Positions 9,646-20,500 of a DNA stretch of 64,000 nucleotides are shown here, in pieces. The DNA is taken from positions 83,832 through 147,831 of the forward strand of contig NZ_NMPZ01000010.1 in the NCBI RefSeq assembly GCF_002224675.1, given 5' to 3'. The notes beneath the pieces were generated by a model, which was given only the letters and a program-made list of their open reading frames with translations, was not told the origin of the DNA and made no database searches. Each line of letters begins with the position of its first letter. The first letter of the stretch is position 1. The stretch comes from Segatella copri (GTDB lineage Bacteria > Bacteroidota > Bacteroidia > Bacteroidales > Bacteroidaceae). Position numbers and translations under genes: made by a program.

Positions 9646-11760
9646 TTAAAGGAGTTCTGCGTGACCCTTAACCTCCTCCAACACTGCCTTAGCGATTGCT
9701 GAAGAGAGAGGTGCGTGGTGATCATACTCCATAGAGCTTGTTGCACGACCAGAAGTGATAGTACGCAAAGCTGTTACATAACCGAACATCTCAGCCAATG
9801 GAACCATTGCCTTTACGATGCGAGCACCGCTACGGCCTTCCTCCATACCCTGAACGAGACCACGACGCTTGTTCAAGTCACCGATTACATCACCCATGTT
9901 CTCTTCTGGAGTAACAACCTCTACCTTCATGATAGGCTCCATCAAAACAGGACCTGCCTTAGGGCAAAGTACCTTGAATGCCTGATGTGCTACCAACTCG
10001 AATGACAACTGGTCAGAGTCAACTGGGTGGAAGCTACCATCGGTCAAAGTTACCTTCAAACCTGTCATTGGGAAGCCACCGAGTACACCATTTGACAAGC
10101 AGTCAGCGAAGCCCTTCTGTACTGATGGGATGAATTCCTTAGGAACGTTACCACCCTTAACCTCGTTGATGAACTGCAAGTCGCCCTCCTTGTAATCCTC
10201 GTCCTTAGGACCGATGGTTACATCGATACAAGCGAACTTACCACGACCACCAGACTGCTTCTTGTAAGTCTCACGGCTCTGAGCTGTCTTAGTGATAGCC
10301 TCCTTATAGTTAACCTGAGGCTTACCCTGGTTACACTCAACCTTGAACTCACGCTTCAAACGGTCGATGATGATATCCAAGTGGAGCTCACCCATACCAG
10401 AGATGATAGTCTGACCGCTCTGCTCGTCTGTACGAACTGTGAAGGTTGGGTCCTCCTCAGCCAACTTAGCAAGACCGTTATCCATCTTAGCGATGTCTGC
10501 CTGGCTCTTTGGCTCAACTGCGATAGAGATCACAGTATCAGGGAATGTCATAGACTCCAATACGATTGGGTGATCCTCATCACAGAGTGTATCACCTGTA
10601 CGGATATCCTTGAAACCTACACCTGCACCGATATCACCAGCGTCGATAGACTCCATTGGAATTTCCTGCTTAGAGTTCATCTGGAACAGACGGCTGATAC
10701 GCTCGCGCTTGCCAGAACGTGGGTTGTAAACGTAAGAACCAGCAACAACCTTACCTGAGTAAACACGGAAGAATACCAAGCGGCCCATGAATGGGTCGGT
10801 AGCAATCTTAAATGCGAGAGCAGATGTTGGCTCATCCTCAGATGGCTTACGATCCTCTTCCTCCTCAGTATCAGGGTTAGTACCGATGATATTTGGAGTA
10901 TCCATTGGTGAAGGCAAGAATGCACATACATAGTCGAGCAATGGCTGAACACCCTTGTTCTTGTATGAAGAACCGAGCAACATTGGGCAGCACTCCATAG
11001 CACAGCAACCCTTGCGGATAGCAGCGAGGATCTTCTCCTCTGGAATATCCTTACCATCGAGGTAAAGCTCCATAACCTCGTCATCGAAGTTAGCAGCACC
11101 CTCGAGGAGCTTATCACGCCACTCAGCAGCCTCATCAGCCAAGTCAGCAGGAATATCCTCTACATCATACTCAGCACCCATAGTCTCATCGTGCCAGAGA
11201 ATAGCCTTCATCTTGATCAGGTCAACTACACCCTTGAAGTTCTCCTCAGCACCAATAGGAATCTGAATAGCAATAGGATTAGCACCCAAGATATCCTTCA
11301 TCTGCTGTACTGTCTCAAAGAAGTTAGCACCAGAACGGTCCATCTTGTTTACATAACCGATACGAGGTACATTGTACTTGTCAGCCTGGCGCCATACTGT
11401 CTCTGACTGTGGCTGTACACCGTCAGCTGCAGAATATGTAGCAACAGCACCATCGAGTACACGGAGTGAACGCTCAACCTCTGCAGTGAAGTCAACGTGT
11501 CCCGGAGTATCGATCAAGTTGATCTTATAAGACTTACCGAGATAGTTCCAGTTACAAGTTGTAGCTGCAGAAGTGATAGTAATACCACGCTCCTGCTCCT
11601 GGGCCATCCAGTCCATTGTAGCAGCACCATCGTGTACCTCACCGATCTTATGAGTCTTACCTGTGTAGAACAAGATACGCTCAGATGTTGTTGTCTTACC
11701 GGCATCGATGTGCGCCATGATACCGATGTTACGTGTCAAATGTAAATCGCGATTTGCCAT
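9646..11760 (-). CDS. fusA: Elongation factor G
   Basis: EF-G (704 residues) is the GTPase that drives tRNA-mRNA translocation and, with RRF, ribosome recycling. The G domain shows G1 AHIDAGKTT (residues 15-23), switch regions ending [12 protein letters not shown]3 DTPGHVDF and G4 NKMD. Domains II to V follow and the length is standard. It lies 29 nt after rpsG, the canonical str order. Nothing suggests it is the diverged EF-G2 paralogue. Confidence 0.98.
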   Translation of the reverse strand: MANRDLHLTRNIGIMAHIDAGKTTTSERILFYTGKTHKIGEVHDGAATMDWMAQEQERGITITSAATTCNWNYLGKSYKINLIDTPGHVDFTAEVERSLRVLDGAVATYSAADGVQPQSETVWRQADKYNVPRIGYVNKMDRSGANFFETVQQMKDILGANPIAIQIPIGAEENFKGVVDLIKMKAILWHDETMGAEYDVEDIPADLADEAAEWRDKLLEGAANFDDEVMELYLDGKDIPEEKILAAIRKGCCAMECCPMLLGSSYKNKGVQPLLDYVCAFLPSPMDTPNIIGTNPDTEEEEDRKPSEDEPTSALAFKIATDPFMGRLVFFRVYSGKVVAGSYVYNPRSGKRERISRLFQMNSKQEIPMESIDAGDIGAGVGFKDIRTGDTLCDEDHPIVLESMTFPDTVISIAVEPKSQADIAKMDNGLAKLAEEDPTFTVRTDEQSGQTIISGMGELHLDIIIDRLKREFKVECNQGKPQVNYKEAITKTAQSRETYKKQSGGRGKFACIDVTIGPKDEDYKEGDLQFINEVKGGNVPKEFIPSVQKGFADCLSNGVLGGFPMTGLKVTLTDGSFHPVDSDQLSFELVAHQAFKVLCPKAGPVLMEPIMKVEVVTPEENMGDVIGDLNKRRGLVQGMEEGRSGARIVKAMVPLAEMFGYVTALRTITSGRATSSMEYDHHAPLSSAIAKAVLEEVKGHAELL

Positions 11761-11789
11761 TTTCTTTTAAACCTATTTTATAAATTAAA

Positions 11790-12266
11790 TTAGAATCTGA
11801 AGTGAGCAAATGCACGGTTAGCCTCAGCCATACGATGCATATCCTCCTTGCGCTTGAATGCGCCACCCTGGTTGTTATAAGCATCCATAATCTCTGCAGC
11901 GAGCTTATCTGCCATAGTCTTACCACCACGCTTGCGAGCGAAGATAATAAGATTCTTCATAGAGATACTCTCCTTGCGATCAGGACGAATTTCTGTAGGA
12001 ACCTGGAAGGTTGCACCACCAATACGGCGGCTCTTAACCTCAACCTGTGGAGTAATATTGTCGAGAGCCTGCTTCCAAATCTCAAGTGCAGACTTCTCCT
12101 CGTTAGCCATCTTAGCCTTTACGGTATCGAGTGCATTGTAGAAAATCTCATAAGATGTATTCTTCTTTCCATCATACATCAAATGATTTACGAATTTAGA
12201 GACCTTCTGGTCATTGAAGACTGGATCTGGGAGGATCACTCTCTTCTTTGGTTTTGCTTTTCTCAT
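11790..12266 (-). CDS. rpsG: 30S ribosomal protein S7
   Basis: S7 (158 residues) nucleates folding of the 30S head and contacts E-site tRNA. It starts [20 protein letters not shown], has the beta-hairpin [20 protein letters not shown] and ends in [13 protein letters not shown]. In Escherichia coli S7 represses translation by binding the rpsL-rpsG gap; the 186-nt gap here holds hairpins that could serve that purpose. Confidence 0.98.
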   Translation of the reverse strand: MRKAKPKKRVILPDPVFNDQKVSKFVNHLMYDGKKNTSYEIFYNALDTVKAKMANEEKSALEIWKQALDNITPQVEVKSRRIGGATFQVPTEIRPDRKESISMKNLIIFARKRGGKTMADKLAAEIMDAYNNQGGAFKRKEDMHRMAEANRAFAHFRF

Positions 12267-12452
12267 TTTTTAATCGAAAAAATTTAAATTCTGCATGGGG
12301 CTGTATATCGTTCTTCAACACTCGCACCCGAGTATTTACTCAACCTGTTACTTCTCCAGCAAAACGTTTAATAAAATAATCTTTTTACCTAAACTCTCGA
12401 CCTTCTCCGACCGTGAGTTTTCGGATTTCTTTTAATTTTGTCCGGATTAGAA
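12267..12452 (-). promoter_or_regulatory. rpsL-rpsG intercistronic region with hairpins
   Basis: This is a long gap for a ribosomal operon. It contains a perfect hairpin ACTCG-CACC-CGAGT at 12320-12333 and a second possible stem (AAACTC/GAGTTT on the minus strand) within about 12392-12421. No U tract follows either. By analogy with the S7 target in Escherichia coli it could be an autoregulatory site; that is inference. Confidence 0.35.
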
Positions 12453-12833
12453 TTACTTCTTTGCCTTTGGACGCTTAGCACCGTACTTAGAACGACGCTG
12501 TGTGCGGTTTGCAACACCTGCGGTATCAAGAGTACCACGAACGATGTGATAACGTACACCTGGGAGGTCCTTAACACGACCACCGCGAACCAACACGATT
12601 GAGTGCTCCTGCAAGTTGTGACCCTCTCCTGGGATGTAAGAGTTAACCTCCTTAGAGTTTGTCAAACGAACACGGGCAACCTTACGCATTGCCGAATTAG
12701 GCTTCTTTGGAGTTGTTGTGTAAACACGAACACAAACACCACGACGCTGAGGACATGAATCCAAAGCTGGTGACTTGCTCTTGTCTACCAATACTCGTCT
12801 GCCTTTTCTTACTAACTGTGAAATAGTAGGCAT
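12453..12833 (-). CDS. rpsL: 30S ribosomal protein S12
   Basis: S12 (126 residues) monitors codon-anticodon pairing in the decoding centre. It starts [13 protein letters not shown] and ends [11 protein letters not shown]. The two loops where streptomycin-resistance changes arise read [13 protein letters not shown] and [10 protein letters not shown], both the usual sensitive forms. It is the first gene of the str-S10-spc string, 84 nt downstream of a promoter motif. Confidence 0.98.
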   Translation of the reverse strand: MPTISQLVRKGRRVLVDKSKSPALDSCPQRRGVCVRVYTTTPKKPNSAMRKVARVRLTNSKEVNSYIPGEGHNLQEHSIVLVRGGRVKDLPGVRYHIVRGTLDTAGVANRTQRRSKYGAKRPKAKK

Positions 12834-12917
12834 AATTTTACTTTTTAATTTATTATTTTATTTTTATTATTGTCTTATTTCCGTATAAGCCACCACCTTA
12901 TGGGGCTTTTCGGGGTG

Positions 12918-12925
12918 CAAAGTTA
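12918..12925 (-). promoter_or_regulatory. Candidate promoter -7 element for the str-S10-spc string
   Basis: The minus strand reads TAACTTTG, a match to the Bacteroidota -7 consensus TAnnTTTG, followed by a GC-rich start region (CACCCCG) and an 84-nt leader to rpsL. No convincing TTTG element lies at the expected distance upstream. It is the best promoter candidate for the whole string. Confidence 0.55.
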
Positions 12926-13074
12926 CGACTTTTTCGGCAAACTACCTAAATATTAAGGAGACTTTTAAAAAACGAGGGCTAGTTTTAACTTTATATAACT
13001 ATTAAAAACAAATATTATAAAGAAAAAGCGGCTTTTAGCAGGAAATTTAGTCTTAGTATGTATGTGGTTATGCA

Positions 13075-13401
13075 TTAAGCCTCACCTTTTGGTGTGCCAA
13101 ATGGAGCGATAGTACGCTCTGGCTCGTCTGCCAACTTAATCTTACCGAAAGCCTGCTCGTAGTTATAAACATTGCTCTGCAATGCCTGGAGCAAACGCTT
13201 GGCATGCTCAGGTGCCATGATGACACGGCTCTTGATCTGAGGTGCTGGCATTCCTGGAAGTGCACATGCAAAATCCAAGATGAAGTCTGAACTAGAATGA
13301 GTAATCAGTGCCAAGTTAGAGTATGTACCCTCTGCTACTTCTGGGCTGATGCCCATCTGGAACTGATTCTGCTGCTGTTGATTATTCTTATTTTCTTCCA
13401 T
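13075..13401 (-). CDS. DUF3467 family protein
   Basis: This is a small 108-residue protein of unknown function. The N-terminus is Gln/Asn-rich (ENKNNQQQQNQF) and the core SNLALITHSSSDFILDFACA followed by MAPEHAKRLLQALQSNVYNY is the DUF3467 pattern. In Bacteroidota I recall this gene lying near rpoC and rpsL, as here. It has its own -7 motif (13443-13450), so it is probably a separate unit. Confidence 0.85.
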   Translation of the reverse strand: MEENKNNQQQQNQFQMGISPEVAEGTYSNLALITHSSSDFILDFACALPGMPAPQIKSRVIMAPEHAKRLLQALQSNVYNYEQAFGKIKLADEPERTIAPFGTPKGEA

Positions 13402-13442
13402 AATTTTATTAAGTTAATAGGATTAAACTTTAAATGATAGTG

Positions 13443-13450
13443 CAAATTTA
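13443..13450 (-). promoter_or_regulatory. Candidate promoter -7 element for the DUF3467 gene
   Basis: The minus strand reads TAAATTTG, followed by GCAC at the likely transcription start, about 40 nt upstream of the DUF3467 ATG. It fits TAnnTTTG; no clear -33 element is visible in the A-rich upstream stretch. Confidence 0.5.
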
Positions 13451-13497
13451 CACATAATATCTGAAAAAAAAGAATAATTTGCCAATTATTTTGTGTT

Positions 13498-13561
13498 AAA
13501 AGTCCTTTCACACTAAAATGCTTCTAATACAAAGACATAAGCTTAGTGTGAAAGGACTTTT
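13498..13561 (-). terminator. Long perfect hairpin downstream of the receptor gene
   Basis: A 19-bp perfect inverted repeat (13498-13516 with 13543-13561) encloses a 26-nt loop. The stem ends in an A/T run, so on the minus strand it finishes ...GGACTTTTAACAC. It lies 37 nt after the stop of the outer-membrane receptor gene, the expected place for its terminator. Confidence 0.75.
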
Positions 13562-13598
13562 GAAATACAATTTCTTTTTTATCTGAAGAACCGGGCTA

Positions 13599-16145
13599 TC
13601 AGAAACGGCTCTTTTCTGCATTACCAGCACCAGAACCCTTATACTTTCTATGACCAGAATTGAATTTATAGACCACCCTGACACCAATTTCACGGGCACT
13701 ATTATAACTATCCTTCGTCAAGGTTGCATGGTCGCCATACATGGTCCATTGGTCTTTCTGACTTCTGAAGATATCATCAGCATAGAAATTAACAGTCAAG
13801 GCTTCATCAAAGAATGTCTTAACCATTCGCATAGAGGCAAAATAACCAGAGCGATACCGGCGGAAGGCATTATAGGATGTCGTATTGGCATGAAGGGTCA
13901 CCCATGAAGTCCAAGTAGAACTCACCTTAAACTTGTTGTTCCATGTAATACCCAAGGCAGGCTTCGACAAGCCACGAGGAGCACCATATTTTTCCGCATC
14001 AAAAAAAGGCTTCTGAAAGAAGACTTGCCATGTAGGCTGATACCAATCGAACTTGGGAGCAGCTATGACATACGCAGTCATAGTCTGCTTGCTGGAAAAG
14101 TTCATATTCCTCAAGAAGGCTATATCCTGATGTTTATAAAGGGTAGCATACCAGATGATGGGATTATCCTCATAAAGATATTCCACACCAAACGAAATCC
14201 AGTTGCACATCACATCCAATGATACATCATGAGCAATGGTAGGACGAAGATAAGGATCGCCACCTTCATACATATAGCGATTATCATACTGCACCTCATT
14301 GCGCAAGGAACTATAAGAAGGACGCTTAGTCTTGCAGGTATATGCCAGAGATGCAGCCCATGGTTCCTTATTCCATGACAGGGTCAGGTTGGGAAACCAA
14401 TTGCTATAATTCCTGCTAGGCTCTTCTTCATACTTTCCGAAAGAATAATACTTGGCAGACACATACTCGTATCTCAATCCTGCATCCATTGAAAACGAGC
14501 CTAAAGGATATGAAAAGGCAAGAAATCCCGCCAAATTATCTTCCTTCATATCGGTGGAAGCATCTGCCACAATGCCTTCAGCATTGCTATACTCTCCGCT
14601 ACTGTGGGTATGGCTCACTTCGCTTCCCAACTCCAACTGACCCTTGGCTATGGGATAAGAAAGAACCAATTTGCCTGCAAGCAACTGATTATGGCGGCGA
14701 CTCGCAGTATGGATTTCCCGACTTTCCAATACGGTAGCCTCTTCTGTTTCCAACATATCCCGCCCAGTTTTTTGCCAGAGATAGGTTCCATTAAAATCTA
14801 CTCCCAGTTTATTGACCTTTCCCACATAGTAAGCATTCAACTCATGGGTAGGTCCACCTATATCATCGGCCAATACTTTCTGTTTGATGATATCCACAGG
14901 TTGTCCCTCATTAAATATTTCCTGCTGTCCATCAGCATGCCCTTTCGCATAGGGTTCGCATTCTAAATCATAAGAAGCACCGATAGAGTTTTCATCATTG
15001 AGGTCATAATTGAAACCAAAGTTTACTTCTCCCATTGTATTGCGATAGGATAAGGGATCATACTGGTTTACGGTAACATTCTTCGTTCCTTCAATATGCT
15101 GAATTAGCGAAGTAGCCTCCTTATGCCCTCTTGTATATCCCAAAAGAGACCCAAACAAGTTGAGTTTTTCACTCTGATAATTGAGACTAAGCTGTTCTGA
15201 CCCTCCCAGATATCCATTATACCATACCATGGAATTCAAGGATTCACTCACCCCTTCGCCCTGCTTCTTGACGGTTCGGATACGTATGACAGAGCTAACC
15301 GTGGCATCATATCTGGCACCAGGCGAAGTAATGATTTCCACATTCTTGATGGCATCAGACTTCAGGCGCTGCAATTCCCTGGAATCTCTCACCTGCTTAT
15401 TGTTGATATATATAATAGGTGTACCCTTGCCATAAACGCTGATGACATCGGTACTACTTACATTGATGCGAGGTAATTGTCGGAGTACATCAACGGCATC
15501 TCCTACTTTTGACAAATCAGAATGCTGTATGTCTATGAGCATTCCTTCACGTCCCATCTTGAAAGAAGGCAATTTCGCCTTCACCGTAACACCATTGATA
15601 TGCATCGTACTCTCCTTCAACACAACATTTCCGACTTTTCCCACATTATATATATTATATAAGGTGTGATAACCCACGCAACTTACTTTGGCGAGAACCT
15701 TCTTCATGCCACAAGGTATCACGAAATTGCCGCTGGCATTGGTCACACCACCTGTGAGAAAGGAAGAATCCCTGGGATTGAGCAAAGCCACATTGGCAAA
15801 CTCCACTGGTCGATGACGTTCATCAATCACCCGTCCCATCAATTTAGTAGGTTCCTTTTGGGTGCATTCCACGAATATCAAGCTATCCTCTATCGTAGCC
15901 TTCATCGGATAAAATCCAAAGACCCGCCCCAAAGCTTCCTGCAAATCGAGATTACGGAAAGAGGTAGTGACGGTGAAATCTTCCAGTTCATTATAGATAA
16001 AACTGATTTTATATCGACGGGTAGCCTTGTCTAAATCCTTCAGAACTTCAGACATGGAACGGTTGTTATAGCTTCGAGAGATGCGCTGTCCAAACGATGC
16101 CTGTACCAACAGACACATCAGGAAAGCGAACATATATTTCTTCAT
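13599..16145 (-). CDS. STN-domain outer-membrane receptor (TonB-dependent type), ECF-regulated
   Basis: This is an 848-residue outer-membrane protein. I chose the ATG at 16145 because it opens a signal peptide (MKKYMFAFLMCLLVQASFGQ); an in-frame upstream start would add eight unlikely residues. In order: an STN domain (about residues 25-95), a carboxypeptidase-regulatory-like fold (KLMGRVIDERHRPVEFANVA), a plug-like segment (GDAVDVLRQLPRINVSSTDV, then YINNKQV) and a long beta barrel of the kind in outer-membrane barrel family 3. The STN domain usually contacts a FecR-type anti-sigma protein across the periplasm, and the genes for such a protein and an ECF sigma lie directly upstream. No SusD-like lipoprotein is adjacent, so the substrate is unknown. 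Confidence 0.85.
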   Translation of the reverse strand: MKKYMFAFLMCLLVQASFGQRISRSYNNRSMSEVLKDLDKATRRYKISFIYNELEDFTVTTSFRNLDLQEALGRVFGFYPMKATIEDSLIFVECTQKEPTKLMGRVIDERHRPVEFANVALLNPRDSSFLTGGVTNASGNFVIPCGMKKVLAKVSCVGYHTLYNIYNVGKVGNVVLKESTMHINGVTVKAKLPSFKMGREGMLIDIQHSDLSKVGDAVDVLRQLPRINVSSTDVISVYGKGTPIIYINNKQVRDSRELQRLKSDAIKNVEIITSPGARYDATVSSVIRIRTVKKQGEGVSESLNSMVWYNGYLGGSEQLSLNYQSEKLNLFGSLLGYTRGHKEATSLIQHIEGTKNVTVNQYDPLSYRNTMGEVNFGFNYDLNDENSIGASYDLECEPYAKGHADGQQEIFNEGQPVDIIKQKVLADDIGGPTHELNAYYVGKVNKLGVDFNGTYLWQKTGRDMLETEEATVLESREIHTASRRHNQLLAGKLVLSYPIAKGQLELGSEVSHTHSSGEYSNAEGIVADASTDMKEDNLAGFLAFSYPLGSFSMDAGLRYEYVSAKYYSFGKYEEEPSRNYSNWFPNLTLSWNKEPWAASLAYTCKTKRPSYSSLRNEVQYDNRYMYEGGDPYLRPTIAHDVSLDVMCNWISFGVEYLYEDNPIIWYATLYKHQDIAFLRNMNFSSKQTMTAYVIAAPKFDWYQPTWQVFFQKPFFDAEKYGAPRGLSKPALGITWNNKFKVSSTWTSWVTLHANTTSYNAFRRYRSGYFASMRMVKTFFDEALTVNFYADDIFRSQKDQWTMYGDHATLTKDSYNSAREIGVRVVYKFNSGHRKYKGSGAGNAEKSRF

Positions 16146-16213
16146 ATTTTTTATATTGATTTGATACATATTACAAATAAGCCAACTTGCAAACAGACCT
16201 GTCAGCGACAGGA

Positions 16214-16855
16214 TTATTCTACAACAAGTTGCTCATTGTCCAAAGAGAGAATTATCTGTTGTGAATGATTCAATTCATCCACTACACTCTGCAGACAGTT
16301 CTCGCTGTTCCATTCATAATAGAAACGAAGCTGCTTGGCTTCCTGGTTCTGGAACACTACCTTCACTCCATAATACTCTGCCATTTCTCCGAGCATCGTT
16401 TCTAAGGAAACATTGTCGAAAGTCTTATGCACAATTTCCTTTTTGACATCAGTTGACGTAGCTTTATCACTGACAACAGCAGTATTTGGACAGGATGCTA
16501 TTTTTACTTGAGACGTATCCCCTGCCGATGTTTTTTCTACCTGACGATGCGAACTGAATGTATGAATGGCAGCAAAGGCGATACCAGACAGCAAACATAC
16601 ACCAATAAAGGAAGCTGCGAGTTTGTGCCAATCAAAACGGGACTTCACTACCGGATGCTGTTCTGCAAACAATTGCCATTCCTTGTCTACATCCAAATCT
16701 TTCTCCGTCGCTTCCTTATCAAAAGCCATACGCATCTCCATCATTGTGAGATAGGTCTGGCGAGATTCCTCATCTTGAAGAATCTCCTTAATCTGAGACT
16801 CAGAATAATGCTCTGGGTGCTCAATCATGTCGATTACCTGTGTTAACTTATCCAT
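16214..16855 (-). CDS. Short anti-sigma factor with DUF4974 C-terminal domain (FecR-like)
   Basis: This 213-residue protein has a cytoplasmic N-terminal part, one transmembrane helix (about residues 80-97, KLAASFIGVCLLSGIAFAAI) and a C-terminal domain FDNVSLETMLGEMAEYYGVK to the end, which is the DUF4974 pattern of Bacteroidota FecR proteins. The central FecR beta domain seems to be missing, so it is a reduced version. Its start overlaps the end of the sigma gene by 8 nt, and the receptor gene follows, the usual three-part signalling order. Confidence 0.8.
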   Translation of the reverse strand: MDKLTQVIDMIEHPEHYSESQIKEILQDEESRQTYLTMMEMRMAFDKEATEKDLDVDKEWQLFAEQHPVVKSRFDWHKLAASFIGVCLLSGIAFAAIHTFSSHRQVEKTSAGDTSQVKIASCPNTAVVSDKATSTDVKKEIVHKTFDNVSLETMLGEMAEYYGVKVVFQNQEAKQLRFYYEWNSENCLQSVVDELNHSQQIILSLDNEQLVVE

Positions 16856-17363
16856 TGTTCTTGGGATTAAAATGTTCTTTTATTCGTTTGATGCCTTGAG
16901 CAAGATGCTTATAGACGGCAGCCTCACTGATGCCTAACTCTTCAGAGATATCACGATAAGTGAGCTTTTGGCAATAATGCATATTGACTACCCGACGTGT
17001 TTGGAGCGTCAATTCCCGGTCTATAAAACGAAGCATCTGATCAGCCTTGCTCATCTCATGGTCTATCTCGCGAATGATTCGGTTTTCATCATGCACGATA
17101 TCTACCGCATGATCCACCTTAAGACCAGCCTTGACCTTTTCATGAAGGGTCATCTTCCTGAGAGAATTCAAACATCGGTTTCGAGTAAGAACGACAAAGT
17201 AACCTTCCGTACTATTGGGCGGAATCCGCAGCTTTCCACTAAGCATATCTGCAAAAACATCGCTCACCACATCCCTTGCGGTCTCTTCATCCCCTAGAAT
17301 CATCCTCGAAACGAGAAACATCTTTGAATAATGCTGGCGAAAAAGTTGTTCTATCTTTTCCAT
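16848..17363 (-). CDS. ECF-type RNA polymerase sigma factor
   Basis: This is a 171-residue extracytoplasmic-function sigma factor with region 2 (HYSKMFLVSRMILGDEETAR, then VVSDVFADML) and region 4 helix-turn-helix (QKLTYRDISEELGISEAAVY, then KHLAQGIKRIKEHF). There are no regions 1 or 3. It overlaps the anti-sigma gene by 8 nt. It should direct transcription of the cassette, and possibly other genes, when the receptor is engaged. Confidence 0.92.
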   Translation of the reverse strand: MEKIEQLFRQHYSKMFLVSRMILGDEETARDVVSDVFADMLSGKLRIPPNSTEGYFVVLTRNRCLNSLRKMTLHEKVKAGLKVDHAVDIVHDENRIIREIDHEMSKADQMLRFIDRELTLQTRRVVNMHYCQKLTYRDISEELGISEAAVYKHLAQGIKRIKEHFNPKNNG

Positions 17364-17486
17364 TTCTATTTTTATCTGTATTGTTTATCCCAAGAACACA
17401 TCAAGGTATCAAATTCCCAACCCCAAAAGAAGAAAAAATATTAAAAAGTTGATTTGATATCATCAACAGGCAGGCAATATCAAGAA

Positions 17487-17520
17487 AAGAGCCATAGATG
17501 ATGACTCACCTATGGCTCTT
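17487..17520 (-). terminator. Rho-independent terminator after rpoC
   Basis: An 11-bp perfect stem (AAGAGCCATAG with CTATGGCTCTT) and a 12-nt loop are followed on the minus strand by TTTTCTTG. It sits 36 nt after the rpoC stop and closes the rpoBC string. Confidence 0.85.
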
Positions 17521-17556
17521 ATACCTTATTATATATATGTTACTCTAACCTTCAGA

Positions 17557-20500
17557 TTAGTCCACGATTGGAGAATCTGCATAGTCGAGTACATTCTTTC
17601 TGTTAGCCTGCATGCGCTCGTACTCTTCCTTAGAACCAACAACAAGCTTCTCCCACTGGCGGAGACCGGTACCTGCTGGAATCAAGTGACCGCAGATAAC
17701 ATTCTCCTTCATTCCCTCAAGGTAATCTACCTTACCACGAATAGCAGCCTCGTTCAAGACCTTAGTGGTCTCCTGGAAGGAAGCGGCACTCATAAAGCTC
17801 TTAGTACCAAGAGCGGCACGGGTAATACCCTGGAGTATCTGAGTAGATGTTGCAGCTACGGCATCACGAACCTGAACAAGCTTCATATCGCGACGCTTCA
17901 ATGCAGAGTTCTCATCACGCAACTTACGGGCTGTGATGATCTGACCAGGCTTGAGCTCAGTGCTGTCACCAGCATTGGTAACAACCTTCTTACCCCAGAT
18001 ACGGTCATTCTCCTCAGCGAAGTCGAGCTTATCAACCAACTCCTGCTCCAAGAATGTAGTATCTCCTGGATCGTCGATACGAACCTTACGCATCATCTGA
18101 CGAACAACCACCTCGAAGTGCTTATCGTTGATAGCCACACCCTGGAGACGGTAAACGTCCTGGATCTGGTTAACGATGTACTCCTGAACAGCGGTAGGAC
18201 CCATGATAGCGAGGATATCGCCTGGAGTTACACTACCATCAGAAAGAGGAGTACCAGCACGTACGGCGTCATGCTCCTGTACCAGGATCTGCTTAGAGAG
18301 TGATACGAGATACTTCTTCTGGTCGCCAGTCTTAGAGGTTACGATGATCTCACGGTTACCACGCTTTACCTTACCCATAGTTACCTCACCATCGATTTCA
18401 GATACGACAGCTGGGTTAGATGGGTTACGAGCCTCGAGAAGCTCGGTTACACGTGGAAGACCACCGGTGATATCACCAGCACCACCTACGGCGCGAGGAA
18501 TCTTAACCAAGACCTCACCAGTCTTAATAGTCTGACCATCCTCTACAACGAGGTGACCACCTACAGGGAAGTTATATGTACCTACAATCTCACCGTTTGC
18601 ATCAATAACATCACAAGAAGGAACCATCGCCTTATTCTTAGAATCGGTGATGATCTTCTCCTCCAAACCAGTAGTCTCATCGACCTCGGCACGGTAGGTC
18701 TGATCCTTCTGAACGTCGTTGAACTTCAAGGTACCAGCGTACTGGCTGACGATAACGGCGTTGAATGGGTCCCAACGAGCAATCACAGTATCCTTCTCAA
18801 CAATCTCACCCTCCTTGTGATACAAAGAAGAACCGTAAGGTACATTCAATGTAGCCAGGACGATGTTTGTATTTGGATCAACGAAACGGATTTCAGCCAA
18901 GTGGCTTACTACCTTCTCGCACTTGATATCGTTGCCTTCCTCATCTTCCTCTACGAATGGAACAGTGCTCAACTCATCAAACTCGATGCGAGACTTGTTC
19001 TTCGCAGCAATCTTAGCATTGGCAGCTGCGTTAGACGCAATACCACCGGCGTGGAAGGTACGGAGAGTAAGCTGAGTACCAGGCTCACCGATAGCCTGTG
19101 CAGCGATGACGCCCACAGCCTCACCGAGCTGAACCATACGAGCTGTAGCCAAGTTACGGCCGTAACACTTCATGCAGACACCCTTCTTGCTCTCACAAGT
19201 GAGTACTGAACGGATCTCAACGCTCTCGATTGGAGACTCATCGATGATCTTAGCCTTAGCCTCAGTGATTTCCTCACCAGACTTAACGATCAACTCACCT
19301 GTTGTAGGGTGGATGATATCGTGTACAGATACACGACCCAAGATACGCTCGTAGAGAGAAGAGATAATCTCATCACCATTCTTCAAAGCGGTGCAAACCA
19401 AGCCACGCAAGGTACCGCAATCCTCCTGAGTAATGATGACATCATGAGATACGTCAACAAGACGACGAGTCAAGTAACCAGCATCGGCAGTCTTCATCGC
19501 GGTATCAGCAAGACCCTTACGAGCACCGTGAGAAGCGATAAAGTACTCCAACACAGACATACCCTCCTTAAAGTTAGAAAGGATAGGGTTCTCAATAATC
19601 TGCGCACCTTCTGCACCAGCCTTCTGAGGCTTAGCCATCAAACCACGCATACCAGACAACTGCTTAATCTGATCCTTAGAACCACGGGCTCCAGAGTCAA
19701 GCATCATGTAAACGGCATTGAATCCCTGATCTGCCTCTGTCATCTCCTTCATCAGGATATTACCCAAATCGGTATTTACGTGAGTCCACGCATCGATTAC
19801 CTGGTTGTAACGCTCCTTGTTGGTGATGAAACCCATATTATAGTTGTTGGTGATTTCCTCAACCTCCTTGCGACCACGCTCAACAATCTCCTCCTTCTCA
19901 GGTGGGATGATGATATCACCAAGATTGAATGACAAACCAGCAACGTATGCCATACGATAACCCAGATTCTTGATACCATCAAGGAAGGCACAAGCCTCTG
20001 CCATACCAACAGCCTTGATTACATTAGAAATCAAGCCGCGGAGTGTCTTCTTAGAGATAACGTCGTTGAAGAAGCCTACCTCATCAGGGATGATACCATT
20101 CACGATAACACGACCTACAGAGGTCTCAATCATACGCTTCTGGATTTTACCGTCAACCAAGTCGTCAACGATCACCTTTACCAAGGCATGGAGATCACAA
20201 CGCCCCTCATTACGAGCGATCAAAGCCTCCTCAGGACCATAGAATGTCAAGCCCTCGCCCTTAGCACCTGGACGAATCTTTGTAATATAGTAGAGACCAA
20301 GCACCATATCCTGAGAAGGAACGGTGATAGGCGCACCATTAGCAGGGTTCAAAATGTTGTGGCTCTGGAGCATCAGGATCTGAGTCTCCAAGATAGCCTC
20401 GTTGCTCAATGGAAGGTGAACAGCCATCTGGTCACCATCGAAGTCGGCATTGAACGCTGTACATGCCAATGGGTGCAACTGGATAGCCTTACCCTCGATC

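Noticed and set aside
13498..13561. IS end or MITE
   Set aside because: The 19-bp inverted repeat lies 37 nt after a stop codon and has no flanking duplication; a terminator is the simpler explanation.
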